A stretch of 64,000 bases of DNA, from the NCBI RefSeq assembly GCF_029714945.1, contig NZ_CP121634.1, positions 6,407,001-6,471,000 on the forward strand, written 5' to 3'. A program made the translations under genes and the position numbers. The first letter of the stretch is position 1, and each line of letters begins with the position of its first letter. This document shows positions 25,254 through 34,079 of this stretch, piece by piece. Under the pieces are notes generated by a model, which worked only from the letters and a program-made list of their open reading frames with translations, was not told the origin of the DNA and did no database searches. This stretch comes from Bradyrhizobium sp. CIAT3101 (lineage in GTDB: Bacteria; Pseudomonadota; Alphaproteobacteria; Rhizobiales; Xanthobacteraceae).

Positions 25254-26048
25254 CTACCGTCCTTCGAACTTCGGTTCGCGTTTCTCCATGAAGGCCTTCA
25301 TGCCCTCGGCCATGTCCTGGGTTTTGAACAGCGGCAGCAGCTGGAGATAGACGTGATGGACATGGTCGTGGAAGTTCTCGTTGAGGCCCATCCGCATCAT
25401 GCGCTTGGAGGCCTGGACCGCCAGCGGCGCGTTGGCGGCGATTTCGCGGGCGATGGCGGAGGCGCGGTTCATCAGATCGGCGTCCGGCACGACCTCGTTG
25501 GCGAGGCCCCAGTCCAGGCATTCGCGCGCGCTGAGCGTGCGGCCGGTAAAGATCAGCTCGGAGGCCTTGGCCCATCCGAGCATGCGCGGCAGCAGCCAGG
25601 TGCCGCCGGATTCCGGTACCACGCCGCGCTTGACGAAGGCGGCGGCGAGCTTTGAGGACTCCGCCATGATGCGGATGTCGCAGCCGAGCGCCGTATCCAT
25701 GCCATAGCCGGCCGCGCCGCCGTTGACGGCGCAGATGGTCGGCTTGTCCATGGACTGGAGCACGGTCGGCGGCGTGTTGCGCAGGTTGATCGTGGTCGGC
25801 GAGGACGCGGCGCTGAGGCCGTTGCCGTCGCGCTCCCTGCGCAGATCGAGACCGGCGCAGAATGCCCTGCCCTTGCCGGTGAGGATCACAACGCGAACGT
25901 TCTTGTCCTCATTGGCCTCGGTCAGCAGCCGCGCGAGGTCGTTCAGCATCGGCCCGGAGATCGTGTTCATGCGCTCCGGCGCGTTCAGCGTGATCGTGGC
26001 GATGTGGTCGGCGACCTCGTAGAGGACTTCTTTCGCGGCGTCGGTCAT
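25254..26048 (-). CDS. Crotonase (enoyl-CoA hydratase/isomerase family), PaaG-like
   Basis: A 264-residue crotonase. AFCAGLDLRRE and AAGYGMDTALGCDI form the oxyanion-hole segments. The active-site loop reads RGVVPESGGTWLLPR, with the acid at the position used by PaaG-type isomerases rather than the Glu144 of classical hydratase, so isomerase-like chemistry is possible. The start at 26048 is chosen over a longer reading because GAGGAA lies upstream and MTDAAKEVLYE matches the family. It reads in the same direction as the acyl-CoA synthetase at 26171, separated by a palindromic repeat. Confidence 0.88.
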   Translation of the reverse strand: MTDAAKEVLYEVADHIATITLNAPERMNTISGPMLNDLARLLTEANEDKNVRVVILTGKGRAFCAGLDLRRERDGNGLSAASSPTTINLRNTPPTVLQSMDKPTICAVNGGAAGYGMDTALGCDIRIMAESSKLAAAFVKRGVVPESGGTWLLPRMLGWAKASELIFTGRTLSARECLDWGLANEVVPDADLMNRASAIAREIAANAPLAVQASKRMMRMGLNENFHDHVHHVYLQLLPLFKTQDMAEGMKAFMEKREPKFEGR

Positions 26049-26074
26049 GACAAATGTTTCCTCATCCGTTGTCT

Positions 26075-26166
26075 CGTAGGGTGGGCAAAGGCGCACTTGC
26101 GCCGTGCCCACGATTTGTCTCCGTAAGCGAATTTACGTGGGCACGCTTCGCTTTGCCCACCCTACG
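26075..26166. repeat. Palindromic repeat, GTAGGGTGGGCAAAG family, copy 2
   Basis: Exact 16-bp arms at 26075-26090 and 26151-26166 with an inner GTGCCCACG/CGTGGGCAC stem. It is the same family as 14407-14524. It fills the gap between the acyl-CoA synthetase stop codon and the crotonase start. Confidence 0.85.
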
Positions 26167-26170
26167 GCAC

Positions 26171-27715
26171 TTAAATCTTCCGCCCCGCCTGCTCCCAATA
26201 GGGATCGCGCAGGCGGCGCTTGAAGATTTTTCCAGAATCTTCGCGCGGCAGACCGCTGCGGATCTCGATATGCTTCGGCACCTTGTAATCGGCGAGCGAT
26301 GTCTTCAGCCTTGCACGCACATCGGCCGCATCGAGCGTGATGCCGGGCTGCGGCTCCACCACGGCCATCAGTGCCTCGCCGAACTCGGCGTCGGGGATGC
26401 CGAACACGGCGCAATCATGCACGCCGGGCACGGCATGCAGCACTGATTCGATCTCGGCCGGATAGATGTTGACGCCGCCGGAGATCACCATGTCGCGCTT
26501 GCGGTCGCAGATGAAGACGTAGCCGTCCTCGTCGATATAGCCGACATCGCCCGAAGTGATGAAACCGTCGCGGTCGATCTCGGCGCGCTTTTCCGGCTTG
26601 TTGTGGTAGGTGAAATCCGCCATCTCGCGCATGCGCGAATAGATCTCGCCGATCTCGCCGACGCCGAGCACGCGGCCGTCATCGCCGATGAAGCGCAGCT
26701 CGGCGCCGGGCGATATCTTGCCGACCGTGCCGGGTTTCTTCAGTGCATCCTCGGAGGTCGCGAACGTGACAGCGCTGGATTCGGTCGAGCCGTAGAATTC
26801 GTAGATCACCGGCCCCCACCATTCGATCATGGCGCGCTTGACGTCGGCCGGGCATGGCGCAGCCGCGTGGATGATGTGGCGCAAGGACGAGACGTCGTAT
26901 TTCTTGCGCACCGCCTCAGGCAGCTTCATCAGGCGGATGAACATGGTCGGCACCATGAAGATGGTGTCGATCTCAAAGCGCTCGATCAGCTGCAGAAACT
27001 CCTCCGGCTCGAAGCGCGGCATCAGCACCAACGCGCCGCCGAGCTTGCCCGCACGGATGCCGAACGAGTTCGGCGCGGAATGATAGAGCGGTCCCGGCAG
27101 GATGGCGCGAGCGCCGGGCCTCAGGCCATAGATCATCGCGCGCATGCGCTCACCGGCGGCCTGCTGATCTGCCGTCGGCGCTTTGCGCCGTACGCCCTTG
27201 GGATGGCCCGTGGTACCCGACGTGTAGATCATGTTCATCGGCTGGGGCACGACCGCGCCATCATAGGGCTGGTATTGCGCGAGCCAGGACTCGAAATCGA
27301 TCGCGAAGTCCGGCGTCGACAAATGGTCGGGATCGATCTTGTAGTTCTTCAGTATCTCCGGCGGCGTCGGCACGCTAAGCACGGTGACATCTGCGGGAAT
27401 CGCATCGCGCAAAGCGTGGAGCATGTCGGCATGTCCGATCAGCACGGACGAGCCGGTATCGCCAAGGATGTAGTTGATCTCCTCCGGCTTGAAGTGCCAG
27501 TTGATCGGCACGCCGTAGGCGCCAAGCCGCATCGCGGCGTAGGCCGCCTCCAGGAAAGCGATATCGTTGCGCATCAGCATGCAGACGCAATCGCCCTGCT
27601 TGACGCCGATCCCAGCGAGGCCGGCCGCGATGCGGTCGGCTCGGCTTGCAACTTCGGCATGGGCGCGGCGGCGATCGCCGGAGACGATGCCGAGGAAGTT
27701 GGACGTTTCGCTCAT
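26171..27715 (-). CDS. Acyl-CoA synthetase (AMP-forming ligase)
   Basis: A 514-residue ANL-superfamily ligase that activates a carboxylic acid to its CoA thioester through an acyl-adenylate. The P-loop is YTSGTTGHPKGV, the central motif is YGSTESS, the hinge region has SGDVGYIDEDGYVFICDRKRDM, and the C-terminal catalytic lysine lies in DSGKIFKRRL. The C-terminus RDPYWEQ is shared with the ligase at 29890. ATG 27715 is taken from family alignment; its ribosome-binding site is weak. The acid substrate is not readable. Neighbouring crotonases and dehydrogenases point to beta-oxidation of an unusual acid. Confidence 0.9.
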   Translation of the reverse strand: MSETSNFLGIVSGDRRRAHAEVASRADRIAAGLAGIGVKQGDCVCMLMRNDIAFLEAAYAAMRLGAYGVPINWHFKPEEINYILGDTGSSVLIGHADMLHALRDAIPADVTVLSVPTPPEILKNYKIDPDHLSTPDFAIDFESWLAQYQPYDGAVVPQPMNMIYTSGTTGHPKGVRRKAPTADQQAAGERMRAMIYGLRPGARAILPGPLYHSAPNSFGIRAGKLGGALVLMPRFEPEEFLQLIERFEIDTIFMVPTMFIRLMKLPEAVRKKYDVSSLRHIIHAAAPCPADVKRAMIEWWGPVIYEFYGSTESSAVTFATSEDALKKPGTVGKISPGAELRFIGDDGRVLGVGEIGEIYSRMREMADFTYHNKPEKRAEIDRDGFITSGDVGYIDEDGYVFICDRKRDMVISGGVNIYPAEIESVLHAVPGVHDCAVFGIPDAEFGEALMAVVEPQPGITLDAADVRARLKTSLADYKVPKHIEIRSGLPREDSGKIFKRRLRDPYWEQAGRKI

Positions 27716-27745
27716 TTCTATTTTTCTTTTTGGTTGGAGTTGACC

Positions 27746-27832
27746 CTCATGGTGAGGAGGCGCAAAGCGCCGTCTCACCATGAGAGCCCGTGGCCCATCC
27801 CTCGAGACGCCGCTTCGCGGCTCCTCGGGATG
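27746..27832. repeat. Two palindromic hairpins between ligase and crotonase genes
   Basis: CTCATGGTGAG (27746-27756) pairs with CTCACCATGAG (27774-27784) around a GGCGC-aaa-GCGCC stem, and CATCCCTCGAG pairs roughly with CCTCGGGATG further on. The second part resembles the element at 44201-44315 (CATCCTTCGAGG), so the two belong to one family. Confidence 0.7.
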
Positions 27833-27841
27833 AGGACCGTG

Positions 27842-28651
27842 CTAGTCCGCATACTTCGCTGCACGCTTCTCCAGATTGGAGCGCACGGCTTCGGTCTGGT
27901 TCGCGCTGCCGATAAGCTTCTGCTGCTCGACGGACTCAGCCAGCAGCGCAGGGCCGGGATCGACCGAGAGATTATTGAGCAGCCGCTTCGCCGCGCGGAT
28001 CGCATCGGGGCTCTTGCCGGCGATCTCGCGCGCGACCTCGAGCGCTGCAGCGCGCGGGTCATCGCAAATGCGTGTGGCAAGGCCATACGTCATCGCCTCC
28101 TGCGCGGAGAAGATGCGGCCGGTGTAAGTGAGATCGCGCAGGATATCGTCGCGCACGAGCGAGGCGAGGATCGGCGTGCCGGCCATATCGGGCACCAGAC
28201 CCCATTTGATCTCCATCACCGACATCCGCGCATCGGGCGAGAGAAAGCGCATGTCGGCGCCGAGCGAAAGCTGGAAGCCGCCGCCGAACGCAACGCCATG
28301 CACGGCCGCGATCACGGGAACCGGGAGCTGGCGCCATCCCCAAACCGCTTGTTGCGGGAAGTTCGCCTGACCATGCGTGCGCTTGGTGAGGTCGCGATTT
28401 TCGCCGCCCGGAATTCCGTTGCCACCGCCCTCCTTCATGGCGGCAAAACGCCCCATGTCGAGACCGGCGCAGAAGGCGCGTCCTTCACCGGATAGCACGA
28501 CGACGCGCACGCCTTTCTCCTTCGAAAGCCGCTCGGTTGCCGCAACAAGAGCCTCGAACATGGCCTGATCGAGCGCATTCATCTTGTCTGCGCGCACCAG
28601 GCGCACGTCGGCGACGCCCTCCGAGATCGAGATCGAGACGCGCTCTTCCAT
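27842..28651 (-). CDS. Crotonase (enoyl-CoA hydratase/isomerase family)
   Basis: A 269-residue crotonase. AFCAGLDMGRF and HGVAFGGGFQLSLGADMRF are the CoA and oxyanion-hole segments. The active-site loop KWGLVPDMAGTPILA puts Asp where PaaG-like isomerases have it and lacks the usual GGT. The insertion MKEGGGNGIPGGENRDLTKRT is longer than in classical hydratases. The ATG at 28651 follows GGGGAG. It diverges from the dienoyl-CoA-reductase-like SDR; a TTTACA/TTTAGT pair at 28686-28714 could drive the SDR side. Confidence 0.88.
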   Translation of the reverse strand: MEERVSISISEGVADVRLVRADKMNALDQAMFEALVAATERLSKEKGVRVVVLSGEGRAFCAGLDMGRFAAMKEGGGNGIPGGENRDLTKRTHGQANFPQQAVWGWRQLPVPVIAAVHGVAFGGGFQLSLGADMRFLSPDARMSVMEIKWGLVPDMAGTPILASLVRDDILRDLTYTGRIFSAQEAMTYGLATRICDDPRAAALEVAREIAGKSPDAIRAAKRLLNNLSVDPGPALLAESVEQQKLIGSANQTEAVRSNLEKRAAKYAD

Positions 28652-28756
28652 GGATGAATTCTCCCCTGTTCTTGTTCGGTGCCGCTTTACAGAAAGCTGA
28701 CGGCCGGATTTAGTCAATCGACCAATTAACTGACAATCCGTACGGGAGAAACAGCC

Positions 28757-29629
28757 ATGTTCAAGGAAAATCTTCTGGCTGGACGGCGCATTCTCGTGAC
28801 CGGCGGCGGCACGGGCCTCGGCAAATCGATGGCAGCGCGCTTTCTTCAGCTCGGCGCCGAAGTGCACATCTGCGGCCGGCGCAAGATCGTCTGCGACGAG
28901 ACCGCCACCGAGTTGATGGGTGAGTATGGCGGCCGCGTCACCAGCCACGGCGTCGACATCCGCAATGCGCTCGCGGTTGACGAGATGATCGAGACCATCT
29001 TTCGCGATGCGCCGCTGACCGATCTCATCAACAACGCCGCCGGCAATTTCATCTCGCGCAGCGAAGAGCTCTCGCCGCGCGGCTTCGATGCCGTCGCCAA
29101 CATCGTCATGCACGGCACGTTCTACGTGACCCATGCGGTCGGCAAGCGCTGGATCGCCCTCAAGCAGCCGGGCAACGTCGTCTCGATCACCGTGACCTGG
29201 GTGCGCAACGGCTCGCCTTACGTGGTGCCGTCGGCGATGAGCAAGTCGGCGATCCACGCCATGACGATGTCGCTCGCGACCGAATGGGGCCGGCACGGCA
29301 TCCGCCTCAACACCATCGCACCGGGCGAGATCCCGACCGAAGGCATGAGCAAGCGCATCAAGCCGGGCGACGAAGCCGGCGCACGCACCAAGGCAATGAA
29401 CCCGATGGGCCGCGTCGGCACCATGGAGGAGCTGCAGAACCTCGCGGTGTTCCTGATCTCCGGCGGCTGCGACTGGATCACGGGCGAGACCATCGCCATG
29501 GACGGCGCACAGGCGCTCGCGATGGGCGGCAATTTCTACCAGCTCCGCGACTGGAGCGACGACGACTGGAAGACCGCGCGCGAAAGCATCATGGCGCAGA
29601 ACGAGAAGGACCGGGCAAAGCGGGGGTGA
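28757..29629 (+). CDS. SDR oxidoreductase, 2,4-dienoyl-CoA reductase-like
   Basis: A 290-residue short-chain dehydrogenase. TGGGTGLGKS (15-24) binds NADP(H) and NNAAG is at 92-96. The usual YxxxK is replaced by S159-AMS-K163, the Ser-x3-Lys arrangement found in 2,4-dienoyl-CoA reductases, so it probably reduces a conjugated dienoyl-CoA during degradation of unsaturated or cyclic acids. GGGAGAA precedes the ATG. It diverges from the crotonase at 27842 and reads toward the acyl-CoA synthetase at 29890 across a palindromic repeat. Confidence 0.87.
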   Translation: MFKENLLAGRRILVTGGGTGLGKSMAARFLQLGAEVHICGRRKIVCDETATELMGEYGGRVTSHGVDIRNALAVDEMIETIFRDAPLTDLINNAAGNFISRSEELSPRGFDAVANIVMHGTFYVTHAVGKRWIALKQPGNVVSITVTWVRNGSPYVVPSAMSKSAIHAMTMSLATEWGRHGIRLNTIAPGEIPTEGMSKRIKPGDEAGARTKAMNPMGRVGTMEELQNLAVFLISGGCDWITGETIAMDGAQALAMGGNFYQLRDWSDDDWKTARESIMAQNEKDRAKRG

Positions 29630-29674
29630 TCGTCTCTCCGTAATAACAAGCGCGAGGGCGCTCCACACTCCGCC

Positions 29675-29794
29675 GTCGTCCCGGCGAAGGCCGGGACCCA
29701 TAGCCACCGAATTGAATCTGGCGAAGATTGGTCATGACCTGTCTTCGCCAAATTGCGTTTAGTGGTTATGGGTCCCGGCCTTCGCCGGGACGAC
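29675..29794. repeat. Long palindromic repeat, GTCGTCCCGGC family, copy 2
   Basis: Exact 28-bp arms at 29675-29702 and 29767-29794 differ from copy 1 by one base (GAAGG for GAAAG). The interior has a second stem, TGGCGAAGA/TCTTCGCCA. The rest of the 260-bp gap (29630-29889) shows only the GGGAGAG site of the next gene. Confidence 0.85.
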
Positions 29795-29889
29795 GGTGAG
29801 GGAGCTGCGTACTCCCTCTCCCGTCTTGTCTTCACCCGCGGATGACGCCACACTCCGCGGCATAAAAACAAAGCACCTACGGGAGAGAC

Positions 29890-31470
29890 ATGTCCACCAC
29901 ACAGCCATTGGCGAATCTCGCCGACATGGTGCGCGAGCGCGCGACGAGCCGCGGCAACGCCACCGCCTACGAGTTCGAGGGCCGCGTCACCAGCTTTGCC
30001 GAGTTCAATGTCAAGACCAACAAGGTCGCGAATGCGCTGATCGCAATGGGCGTCAAGAAGGGCGACCGCATCGCCTATCTCGGCAAGAACAGCGATCTCT
30101 ATTTCGAACTGCTGATGGGCGCGATGAAGGCCGGTGCGGTGATGGCGCCGGTGAATTGGCGGCTCGCGGGCCCCGAGGTCGCCTTCATCGTCGCAGATTG
30201 CAAGGCGCCGGTGCTGTTCGTGGGGCCGGAGTTCATCACGCTGGTGTCCCAGATCAAGGACCAGCTGCCGGGCGTGCGCACGGTCATCACCACGGAAGGC
30301 GGCGCGCCGGAATGGCAGGATTTTACCGCGTGGCGTGATGCGCAGAGCGGTGACGATCCCAAGGTACCGATCGATACGAAAGACATCGCGATCCAGCTCT
30401 ACACGTCAGGCACCACTGGCAAGCCGAAGGGCGCGATGCTGAGCCACGCGAATTTCCTCAACCTCGTGCAAACCGGCAATGCCGAGGACAAGCCTGAATG
30501 GAACAGGTGGTCGACCTCCGACGTGTCGCTGGTCGCCATGCCGATCTTCCACATCGGCGGCTCCGGCTGGGGCGTGATGGGGCTCTATCACGGCGCCCGC
30601 GGCGTCATCGCGCGCGAATTCGATCCGACCAAGGTGCTGGATTTCTTCGAGCAGTCCGGCATCACAAAGCTGTTCATGGTGCCTGCGGCGATGCAGTTCG
30701 TGGTGCGGCAGCCGCGCGCGAAGACGGTCGACTTTTCACGATTGAAATACATGCTGTACGGCGCCTCCCCGATCCCGGCTGCGCTGCTGAAGGAATGCAT
30801 CGAGGTCTTCAAATGCGGCTTCGTGCAGATGTACGGCATGACGGAAACCACAGGCACCATCGTCGCACTGCCGCCGGAGGACCACGTCGAGGGGCTCGAG
30901 CGGATGCGCTCCGCCGGCAAAGCGCTGCCGGGCGTCGAGATCGCGATCCTCGATGCCGACGGCAAGCCGCTGCCGCCGCGTCAGGTCGGCGAGATCGCGA
31001 CGCGCTCGGGCTCCAACATGGCGGGCTACTGGAATCTGCCGGAAGCGACCGCGGCGACGCTGCGCGGCGACGGCTGGCTGCGCACGGGTGATGCCGGCTA
31101 CATGGACGAGGACGGTTATCTCTACATCCACGACCGCATCAAGGACATGATCATCTCCGGCGGCGAGAACATCTACCCGGCTGAGGTCGAGAGCGCGCTG
31201 TGCGATCATCCAGACGTCGCCGAGGCCGCCGTGATCGGCGTGCCCGACGACAAATGGGGCGAGGCCGTGAAAGCCGTGGTGGTGATGAAGCCCGGCAAGG
31301 AGGCGACCGCCACCGACATCATCAACTTCACCCGCGAACGCATCGCCGGATTCAAGACGCCGAAGAGCGTGGAGTTCCTGCCGGCGCTACCGAGGAATCC
31401 GTCAGGCAAGATTTTGCGGCGGCAGCTGCGCGAGCCGTACTGGGCTGGGAAGGATCGACGGGTGAATTGA
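29890..31470 (+). CDS. Acyl-CoA synthetase (long-chain-type AMP-forming ligase)
   Basis: A 526-residue ANL ligase. The P-loop is LYTSGTTGKPKGAM, followed by YGMTETTG, the hinge TGDAGYMDEDGYLYIHDRIKDM and the catalytic lysine in NPSGKILRRQL. It activates an acid to acyl-CoA. The ATG follows CGGGAGAGAC. It is the second ligase in the island and shares the REPYW C-terminal motif with the one at 26171; they are paralogues rather than copies. In the levulinate pathway this role is LvaE, and either ligase could fill it here. Confidence 0.9.
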   Translation: MSTTQPLANLADMVRERATSRGNATAYEFEGRVTSFAEFNVKTNKVANALIAMGVKKGDRIAYLGKNSDLYFELLMGAMKAGAVMAPVNWRLAGPEVAFIVADCKAPVLFVGPEFITLVSQIKDQLPGVRTVITTEGGAPEWQDFTAWRDAQSGDDPKVPIDTKDIAIQLYTSGTTGKPKGAMLSHANFLNLVQTGNAEDKPEWNRWSTSDVSLVAMPIFHIGGSGWGVMGLYHGARGVIAREFDPTKVLDFFEQSGITKLFMVPAAMQFVVRQPRAKTVDFSRLKYMLYGASPIPAALLKECIEVFKCGFVQMYGMTETTGTIVALPPEDHVEGLERMRSAGKALPGVEIAILDADGKPLPPRQVGEIATRSGSNMAGYWNLPEATAATLRGDGWLRTGDAGYMDEDGYLYIHDRIKDMIISGGENIYPAEVESALCDHPDVAEAAVIGVPDDKWGEAVKAVVVMKPGKEATATDIINFTRERIAGFKTPKSVEFLPALPRNPSGKILRRQLREPYWAGKDRRVN

Positions 31471-31477
31471 TCGCCTT

Positions 31478-31608
31478 GTCGTCCTGGACAAGCGAAGCGC
31501 AGATCCAGGACCCATTACCACCGAATTGAGATTGGCGAAGGCTGGCAGTTGCGTGCCTGCCCAAAACTTCTCCTTGGGGTAATGGGTCCTGGCTTTCGCC
31601 AGGACGAC
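31478..31608. repeat. Long palindromic repeat, GTCGTCC family, divergent copy 3
   Basis: GTCGTCCTGG (31478-31487) pairs with CCAGGACGAC (31599-31608), and CCAGGACCCATTACC (31505-31519) pairs exactly with 31578-31592. One arm carries an extra ACAAGCGAAGCGCAGAT segment that recurs in 37801-37839. It lies between convergent genes (ligase and acyl-CoA dehydrogenase). Confidence 0.8.
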
Positions 31609-31614
31609 ATGGGG

Positions 31615-32889
31615 CTAATGCTTCCCCGGCCCCATATACCCGAACAAGAACCCCGCCACCTTGCGCATCTGGATCTCCTCGCTGCCCTCGGTGATGCGAT
31701 AGCGGCGGTGGTGGCGGTAGATGTGCTCGAACGGCTTGTGGCGTGAGTAGCCCATGCCGCCGTGGACCTGCATGGCGCGATCGGCGGATTCGCAGCAGAG
31801 GCGGTTTGCCCAGTAATTGCACATCGAGACGCGGTCGGAGAGCGTGCGCTCGATCTGCTCCTCGTTGAGCTGATCCATCTCCCAGGCGGTCTTGCGGATC
31901 AGCAAGCGCAGCATCTCGGCTTGCGTTGCGAGTTCGACCAGCGGGAACTGGATCGCCTGGTTCTCGGCGAGCGCCTTGCCGAACGGCTTTCGCTCACGCG
32001 CGTATTTCACGCTCTCGTTGATGCAGTAGACGGCAGCGCCGAGCGAGCTCGCCGCCTGGCGGATGCGGTTCTGATGCACAAAGCATTGCGCCAGCGACAG
32101 GCCGCGGCCGACCTCGCCGAACTGCGCATCCTCAGGCACGAACACATCCGTGAAGCTGACGCGAGGATGATCGGTCGGCATGTTGAAGGTCCACATGTAT
32201 TCCTCGATCTTGACGCCATGGCTCTTCGCAGGAACGAGGAAGCAGGTGATGCCGCGGGCATCGCCGTCGTTGCCAGACGTGCGCGCGAACAGCGCGCAAT
32301 GCGTGGCGACGTGCATGCCGGTCGTCCACATCTTCTCGCCGTTGATGATCCAGCCCTTGACGTTGTCTCTGACAGCCGGCACCGCGCGCGTCTCCATGTG
32401 GGTCGCGTCCGAGCCGTGATGCGGCTCGGTCAAGCCGAAGGTGATGCGGTACTTGCCCCTGATCGAACCGTCGATCATTGCCTTCTGGTCGTCGCGGCCG
32501 TAGCGGTCGAGCATGGTGACGACGGGAAAATTGCCGACGATCGAGTGCTCGTTCTGGAGGTCGTTGTGCAGGCCGAGGCCCTTCGCGGCAAAATGCTCGC
32601 GGATCACCGCCATCCAGAGGTTGGAGCCGTCCTTGCCGCCATATTGCTTCGACACCGGAAAGCGCAAATGGCCGGCGGCATCGGCGAGATCCTTGGCCTT
32701 GCGCAGCAGCGCTTCCCATTCGTGGCGCGGCAGCCCGCCATTCTCGAAATCGGTGCGCGCCCATTCGCGACGATGGTCGAAGAAACGGATGTTGTCGTCG
32801 GCTTGTTCGAGCGGCTTGATCTCGCGTTCGATGAAACGATCGAGCTCTCCGAGATAGGCGACGAGATCGGCAGGCAATGAGAAATCCAC
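31615..32889 (-). CDS. Acyl-CoA dehydrogenase
   Basis: A 424-residue FAD-dependent acyl-CoA dehydrogenase. TFGLTEPHHGSDATHMETRA is the flavin-binding motif. QVHGGMGYSRHKPFEHIYRHHRRYRITEGSEEIQ contains the catalytic Glu in TEG, at the position of Glu376 of medium-chain dehydrogenase. It introduces an alpha-beta double bond and passes electrons to ETF. The gene is convergent with the ligase and divergent from the crotonase at 33101. Both active-site and flavin residues look complete, in contrast to the Asp-type protein at 38002. Confidence 0.9.
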   Translation of the reverse strand: MDFSLPADLVAYLGELDRFIEREIKPLEQADDNIRFFDHRREWARTDFENGGLPRHEWEALLRKAKDLADAAGHLRFPVSKQYGGKDGSNLWMAVIREHFAAKGLGLHNDLQNEHSIVGNFPVVTMLDRYGRDDQKAMIDGSIRGKYRITFGLTEPHHGSDATHMETRAVPAVRDNVKGWIINGEKMWTTGMHVATHCALFARTSGNDGDARGITCFLVPAKSHGVKIEEYMWTFNMPTDHPRVSFTDVFVPEDAQFGEVGRGLSLAQCFVHQNRIRQAASSLGAAVYCINESVKYARERKPFGKALAENQAIQFPLVELATQAEMLRLLIRKTAWEMDQLNEEQIERTLSDRVSMCNYWANRLCCESADRAMQVHGGMGYSRHKPFEHIYRHHRRYRITEGSEEIQMRKVAGFLFGYMGPGKH

Positions 32890-33100
32890 GGTTCTCTCCC
32901 GGATTGATTTTATCGTTTTGCGTTAAGGCGCTAGACGCGTTTTTGCTTCGCACGATTAAGGTGAGAAGAGCGTCTCCAAGTCAAGCAAGGCGAGGCGTGT
33001 GAGCGGCGCAAGGCGCACCAGCGCAATTCGATGGTGCTCCGGCGCCGACGCGCGGTAGTATGACGCCAATATTCCCTAGGAGAAAATGCGGGAGCGCGCG

Positions 33101-33880
33101 ATGGAGCTGAAATTTTCGAAAGTGGAACGCAAGGGACCGATCACGATCGTCACGCTGTCGCGGCCCGAGGTCTACAACGCGCTGCACATCGACGCGCATT
33201 TCGAGCTCAACAAGGTGTTTGACGATTTCGCCGCGGACCCAGAGCAATGGGTCGCGGTCGTCACCGGCGCCGGCGACAAGGCGTTCTGCGCCGGCAACGA
33301 TCTGAAGTGGCAGGCCGCCGGTGGCAAGCGCGGCTGGGACAAGGGCGGCTTCGCCGGCCTGACCTCGCGCTTCGACTGCGACAAACCGATCATCGCCGCG
33401 GTCAACGGCGTCGCCATGGGCGGCGGCTTCGAGATCGCGCTCGCCTGCGACCTCATCATCGCCTCCGAGAACGCGACCTTCGCCCTGCCCGAGCCGCGCG
33501 TCGGCCTCGCCGCCCTTGCCGGCGGCCTGCACCGTCTGCCGCGGCAGATCGGTCTGAAGCGCGCCATGGGCATGATCCTCACCGCGCGTCACGTCAGCGC
33601 CAAGGAGGGCCTTGATCTCGGCTTCGTCAATGAGGTGGTGCCACAAGGCGAGGCTCTGTCGGGCGCGCTGCGCTGGGCGGAGATGATCACCAAGAACTCG
33701 CCGATGTCGATCCGGGCGTCCAAGCAGACCATCCGGAAGGGCCTTGCCGTGTCGCTCGAGCAGGCGATCGAGGAGCAGCGCGAGTATCCGGCCGTGAAGG
33801 CGATGGTGGCGTCGCAGGATTACATCGAGGGCCCGAAGGCGTTTTCCGAGAAGCGGCCGCCGAAATGGGTGGGGAAGTAG
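33101..33880 (+). CDS. Enoyl-CoA hydratase (crotonase family)
   Basis: A 259-residue crotonase. AFCAGNDLKWQ and NGVAMGGGFEIALACDLI are the CoA-binding segments. The loop LPEPRVGLAALAGGLHRLPRQIG keeps the Glu at the Glu144 position of classical hydratase, so this is the island's best candidate for a true hydratase. ATG 33101 is preferred to ATG 33086: it has GGGAG with a 6-nt spacer, while the other has AGGAG only 3 nt away. It is divergent from the acyl-CoA dehydrogenase at 31615 (211-bp gap, no clear operator). Confidence 0.9.
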   Translation: MELKFSKVERKGPITIVTLSRPEVYNALHIDAHFELNKVFDDFAADPEQWVAVVTGAGDKAFCAGNDLKWQAAGGKRGWDKGGFAGLTSRFDCDKPIIAAVNGVAMGGGFEIALACDLIIASENATFALPEPRVGLAALAGGLHRLPRQIGLKRAMGMILTARHVSAKEGLDLGFVNEVVPQGEALSGALRWAEMITKNSPMSIRASKQTIRKGLAVSLEQAIEEQREYPAVKAMVASQDYIEGPKAFSEKRPPKWVGK

Positions 33881-33894
33881 CGCGGTCTCACCGC

Positions 33895-33980
33895 CGTCAT
33901 TGCGAGCATAGCAAAGCAATCCAGAGTACCTCCGCGAAAGCAGTCTGGATTGCTTCGTCGCTCCGCTCCTCGCAATGACG
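33895..33980. repeat. Palindromic repeat, CGTCATTGCGAG family
   Basis: CGTCATTGCGAG (33895-33906) pairs with CTCGCAATGACG (33969-33980); the inner GCAATCCAGA pairs with TCTGGATTGC. It is directly followed by a different palindrome, so two unrelated repeat families are stacked in one 195-bp gap. Confidence 0.8.
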
Positions 33981-33994
33981 GGGAGAGAGCGGAT

Positions 33995-34079
33995 GTAGGA
34001 TGGGTAGAGCGCAGCGAAACCCATCGATGCCGGGGCGGGGTGTTAGATGATGGGTTTCGCTGCGCTCTACCCATCCTAC
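33995..34079. repeat. Palindromic repeat with 31-bp arms; holds a stop codon
   Basis: The arms at 33995-34025 and 34049-34079 are exact inverted copies starting GTAGGATGGGTAGAGCGCAG. The right arm overlaps the last codons of the DUF6285 gene, whose TAG stop (34078-34076) is supplied by the repeat. Confidence 0.85.

Noticed and set aside
28652..29707. Upstream in-frame extension of the crotonase at 27842 through the divergent SDR gene
   Set aside because: The extension would be antisense to an SDR with a cofactor site and its own ribosome-binding site; ATG 28651 with GGGGAG fits the family start.
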